Shown here: positions 62,370-64,000 of the stretch, in pieces
Layout of the letters: each line of letters starts with the position of its first letter
How positions within the stretch are numbered: the stretch's first letter is position 1
Assembly: GCA_947473805.1 (NCBI GenBank)
Contig: CANJGB010000005.1
Location: forward strand, 62,001 to 126,000
Source of the DNA: Alphaproteobacteria bacterium
Lineage (GTDB): Bacteria > Pseudomonadota > Alphaproteobacteria > Ferrovibrionales > Ferrovibrionaceae
Length of the DNA: 64,000 nt
Reading direction: 5' to 3'
Notes under the pieces: model-generated
Told to the model about the DNA's origin: nothing
Database searches by the model: none
The model's input: the letters and a program-made list of their open reading frames with translations, nothing else
Made by a program: the position numbers and the translations under genes

Positions 62370-62398
62370 GATGTAGCGACCCGCTGCTATTATTCAAG
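62370..62398 (-). promoter_or_regulatory. Possible heat-shock (RpoH) promoter of hslVU
   Basis: On the minus strand CTTGAA (62393-62398) and CTACATCT (62369-62376) match the heat-shock pattern CTTGAA / CCCATNT moderately well; the hexamers CTTGAA and TACATC are 17 bp apart. The hslV ATG is 70 bp downstream. RpoH control of hslVU is well known in other bacteria. Confidence 0.45.
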
Positions 62399-62455
62399 AT
62401 CGCCCGGCTTGACCGGCTGGGCGCGTTGGTTCATTTCCCGCCCGGGAGCGAAACC

Positions 62456-62758
62456 ATGGATGAATTAAAGGCCACGGCGCAATTGCCGAACATGACCATC
62501 GAACTGAGCCGGCGGGAGATTGCCGACGGCGAGCAGATCGTGGTCCAGATCACCGCCAGGCCATCCTTCCAGGCGGTCGAAGCCATGCTGAGCGCCTCGA
62601 TGCAGTGGATGCTGCCGTGGATGATGCTCAACCCGTTCGTCCGCATCTGGGCCGACATGCTGGACCAGCCCGGCGCCCCCCAGGCTCCGGTCGCCCGGCG
62701 CAAATCGATGTTCCGCGCGCCCCAGCTTCGCCTCGTCCGCCCCTCGGAAGAAAAGTAA
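62456..62758 (+). CDS. Small protein of unknown function
   Basis: This 100-residue protein starts MDELKATAQLPNMTIELSRR. The middle contains AMLSASMQWMLPWMMLNPFV (~42-61), a Met- and Trp-rich amphipathic or membrane stretch, followed by a basic tail (RRKSMFRAPQLRLVRPSEEK). It lies between hslV (divergent) and hisB, with no homology I recognise. Start ATG 62456 has GGGAG upstream, so expression is plausible. Confidence 0.5.
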   Translation: MDELKATAQLPNMTIELSRREIADGEQIVVQITARPSFQAVEAMLSASMQWMLPWMMLNPFVRIWADMLDQPGAPQAPVARRKSMFRAPQLRLVRPSEEK

Positions 62759-62842
62759 GTCGCCAGCAGGGCCTGGGTCGGGGCAAAACTGGCACCCGGC
62801 GCGGCTTCCTGCTATATCCGCGCCTTCGCGCAGGAGGCGTTT

Positions 62843-63460
62843 ATGGCCGTCACCGCTGCGCCCAGGACCGCCGAGGTCCGGCGCAAGACCAAGGAAACCG
62901 AAATCACCGTCCGGCTCAACCTGGACGGAACCGGCACCTACAAGGTGGCGACCGGGATCGGCTTTCTCGACCACATGCTGGAACAATTGTCCCGCCACAG
63001 CCTGATTGACCTCGAGGTCACGGCCAAGGGCGACACCCACATCGATTTCCACCACACCACCGAGGATACCGGCATCACCATCGGCGAGGCCGTGGCCAAG
63101 GCGCTGGGCGACCGCGCCGGCATCACCCGCTATGGCTCCGCCACCATTCCGATGGACGAGACCTGTTCGCGCGTGTCACTCGACATCTCGAACCGGCCGT
63201 ACCTGATCTGGAAGGTGGCGTTCAGCAAGCCGAAGCTGGGCGAGATGGACACCGAGCTGTTCAAGGAGTGGTTCCAGGCCTTCGCCCAGGCAGCCGGCAT
63301 CACGCTGCATGTCGAATGCCTCTACGGCGAGAACAACCACCACGTCGTCGAGTCCTGCTACAAGGGCCTGGCGCGCGCGTTGCGGCAGGGCACCACCATC
63401 GATCCGCGCGCTGCCCATGCCGTCCCGTCGACCAAGGGTACGCTCGGCGGCACGCTCTAG
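62843..63460 (+). CDS. hisB: Imidazoleglycerol-phosphate dehydratase HisB
   Basis: This 205-residue enzyme acts in histidine synthesis. Metal-binding motifs are [16 protein letters not shown] (~39-54), [16 protein letters not shown] (~68-83) and [16 protein letters not shown] (~165-180). The monofunctional form is usual for alphaproteobacteria. It starts the operon that continues with a DUF2628 gene and hisH. Confidence 0.96.
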   Translation: MAVTAAPRTAEVRRKTKETEITVRLNLDGTGTYKVATGIGFLDHMLEQLSRHSLIDLEVTAKGDTHIDFHHTTEDTGITIGEAVAKALGDRAGITRYGSATIPMDETCSRVSLDISNRPYLIWKVAFSKPKLGEMDTELFKEWFQAFAQAAGITLHVECLYGENNHHVVESCYKGLARALRQGTTIDPRAAHAVPSTKGTLGGTL

Positions 63461-63468
63461 GATTGCCG

Positions 63469-63882
63469 ATGCGCTTCTACACCGTGCATGTGCGGCCCGG
63501 ACGTCCGGCGGACGATCCGGACCTCGTGCTCGTCCGCGAAGGCTTTTCGTGGATAGCCTTCCTGTTCGCGCCTGTCTGGGCCCTGTGGCACGGGCTATGG
63601 CTGCCGCTTCTGGCCTGGGCGATTGCCTCGGTCGTCATCGGGCTGGGCGCCGAGATGTTCAGCGACGCAGGACAGGCGGCAGTGGGCGTGGCTTTTGCGC
63701 TCCTCATCGGCCTGCATGCCAATGATGCGCGGCGCTGGGTTCTTGCGCGCCGCGGCTTTCGCTTCACCGGGGTTGTCGCCGCGACGGATGTCGAGGCGGC
63801 CGAGCGCCGCTACCTGGATTCCGGTGCGCCGGGACTGGGCCGACATGTCTCGCGCCCGGCCGTCTTCGGGCTTCCGGGATGA
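63469..63882 (+). CDS. DUF2628 membrane protein
   Basis: This 137-residue protein begins MRFYTVHVRPGRPADDPDLV and carries WIAFLFAPVWALWHGLWLPL (~29-48) plus two more hydrophobic stretches. It is commonly found between hisB and hisH in alphaproteobacteria. Function is unknown. The stop overlaps hisH (ATGA), so it is part of the his operon. Confidence 0.85.
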   Translation: MRFYTVHVRPGRPADDPDLVLVREGFSWIAFLFAPVWALWHGLWLPLLAWAIASVVIGLGAEMFSDAGQAAVGVAFALLIGLHANDARRWVLARRGFRFTGVVAATDVEAAERRYLDSGAPGLGRHVSRPAVFGLPG

Positions 63883-64000
63883 GCATCGCCGCCATTGTCG
63901 ATTATGGCTCGGGCAATTTGCGCTCCGCGGCCAAGGCGTTCGAACGCGCGGCGGCCGAGAGCGGCGCGGGCGGCAGCATCATCGTCACCGCCGATCCGAA
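63879..64000 (+). CDS. hisH: Imidazole glycerol phosphate synthase subunit HisH (5' part)
   Basis: This is the first ~40 residues of the glutamine amidotransferase subunit that works with HisF. IAAIVDYGSGNLRSAAKAFE (3-22) is the HisH opening. The gene continues past the right edge; the catalytic Cys is not in view. Confidence 0.9.
   Translation, partial: MSIAAIVDYGSGNLRSAAKAFERAAAESGAGGSIIVTADP

Noticed and set aside
1-64000. tRNA, rRNA, CRISPR arrays, insertion sequences and prophage genes
   Set aside because: No cloverleaf, T-loop consensus, regular spaced repeats, transposase or integrase motifs were found by reading both strands; a tRNA or Rfam scan would be needed to be certain.

Overview
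The window is a gene-dense, GC-rich chromosome segment from an alphaproteobacterium, probably Rhodospirillales-like. The evidence is the gene order hemE / putative oriC / PPDK-regulatory protein / maf / aroE / coaE / dnaQ next to mnmE-mnmG-rsmG-parA-parB, a fused-type anthranilate synthase behind a Trp-codon leader peptide, and DUF3576, DUF1127, DUF6489 and DUF2628 proteins. No rRNA, tRNA, CRISPR array, insertion sequence or prophage was recognised.

Layout. 1-600: start of trpE(G) (minus strand) with a complete tryptophan attenuator, namely a promoter, an apparently leaderless 15-codon leader peptide with two adjacent Trp codons, and a terminator hairpin. 601-2192: a frameshifted peptide-type substrate-binding protein. 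2345-12160: two divergent, tightly coupled gene sets. The left one encodes a methyltransferase, a cyclic-nucleotide-binding protein and an unusual ABC exporter with degenerate ATPase motifs. The right one encodes four glycosyltransferases, a histidine phosphatase and a polysaccharide deacetylase. They look like one envelope-glycan system. 12157-18649: a small membrane protein and a complete peptide-type ABC importer. 18656-28442: mixed metabolic and regulatory genes (methyltransferases, MBL hydrolase, crotonase, orphan response regulator, ribA, L,D-transpeptidase, yggS, a large porin, DUF3576).

28518-49035: leuS-lptE-holA, a DUF1127 gene behind strong palindromes, then minus-strand parB-parA-rsmG-mnmG-mnmE with two parS-like sites, a broken LysE exporter, a plus-strand block (ogt, hydrolase, quinone reductase, antiporter), and minus-strand rho-hydrolase-DUF71 and hemE-hemH-hemJ. 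49036-49431 is the only long gene-free stretch. It has the position and sequence features of oriC: DnaA-box-like arrays, an AT-rich palindrome and a 10-bp direct repeat. Most flanking genes point away from it.

49432-64000: ppsR-maf-aroE-coaE-dnaQ, a VIT1-type transporter, secB, a Tim44-like protein and mltA, a lutABC lactate-utilisation operon, an Smr protein, a lysine-rich histone-H1-like protein, an XRE regulator, hslVU behind a possible heat-shock promoter, and the start of a histidine operon (hisB, DUF2628, hisH).

Most operons use ATGA or GTGA stop/start overlaps, so neighbouring genes are probably translated together. Three convergent gene pairs share a CTAG at their stops. The word GCCCTAC is strongly clustered in two patches, at about 7-11.5 kb and 36-39.7 kb. 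All calls come from reading motifs and context by eye; no database search was run.
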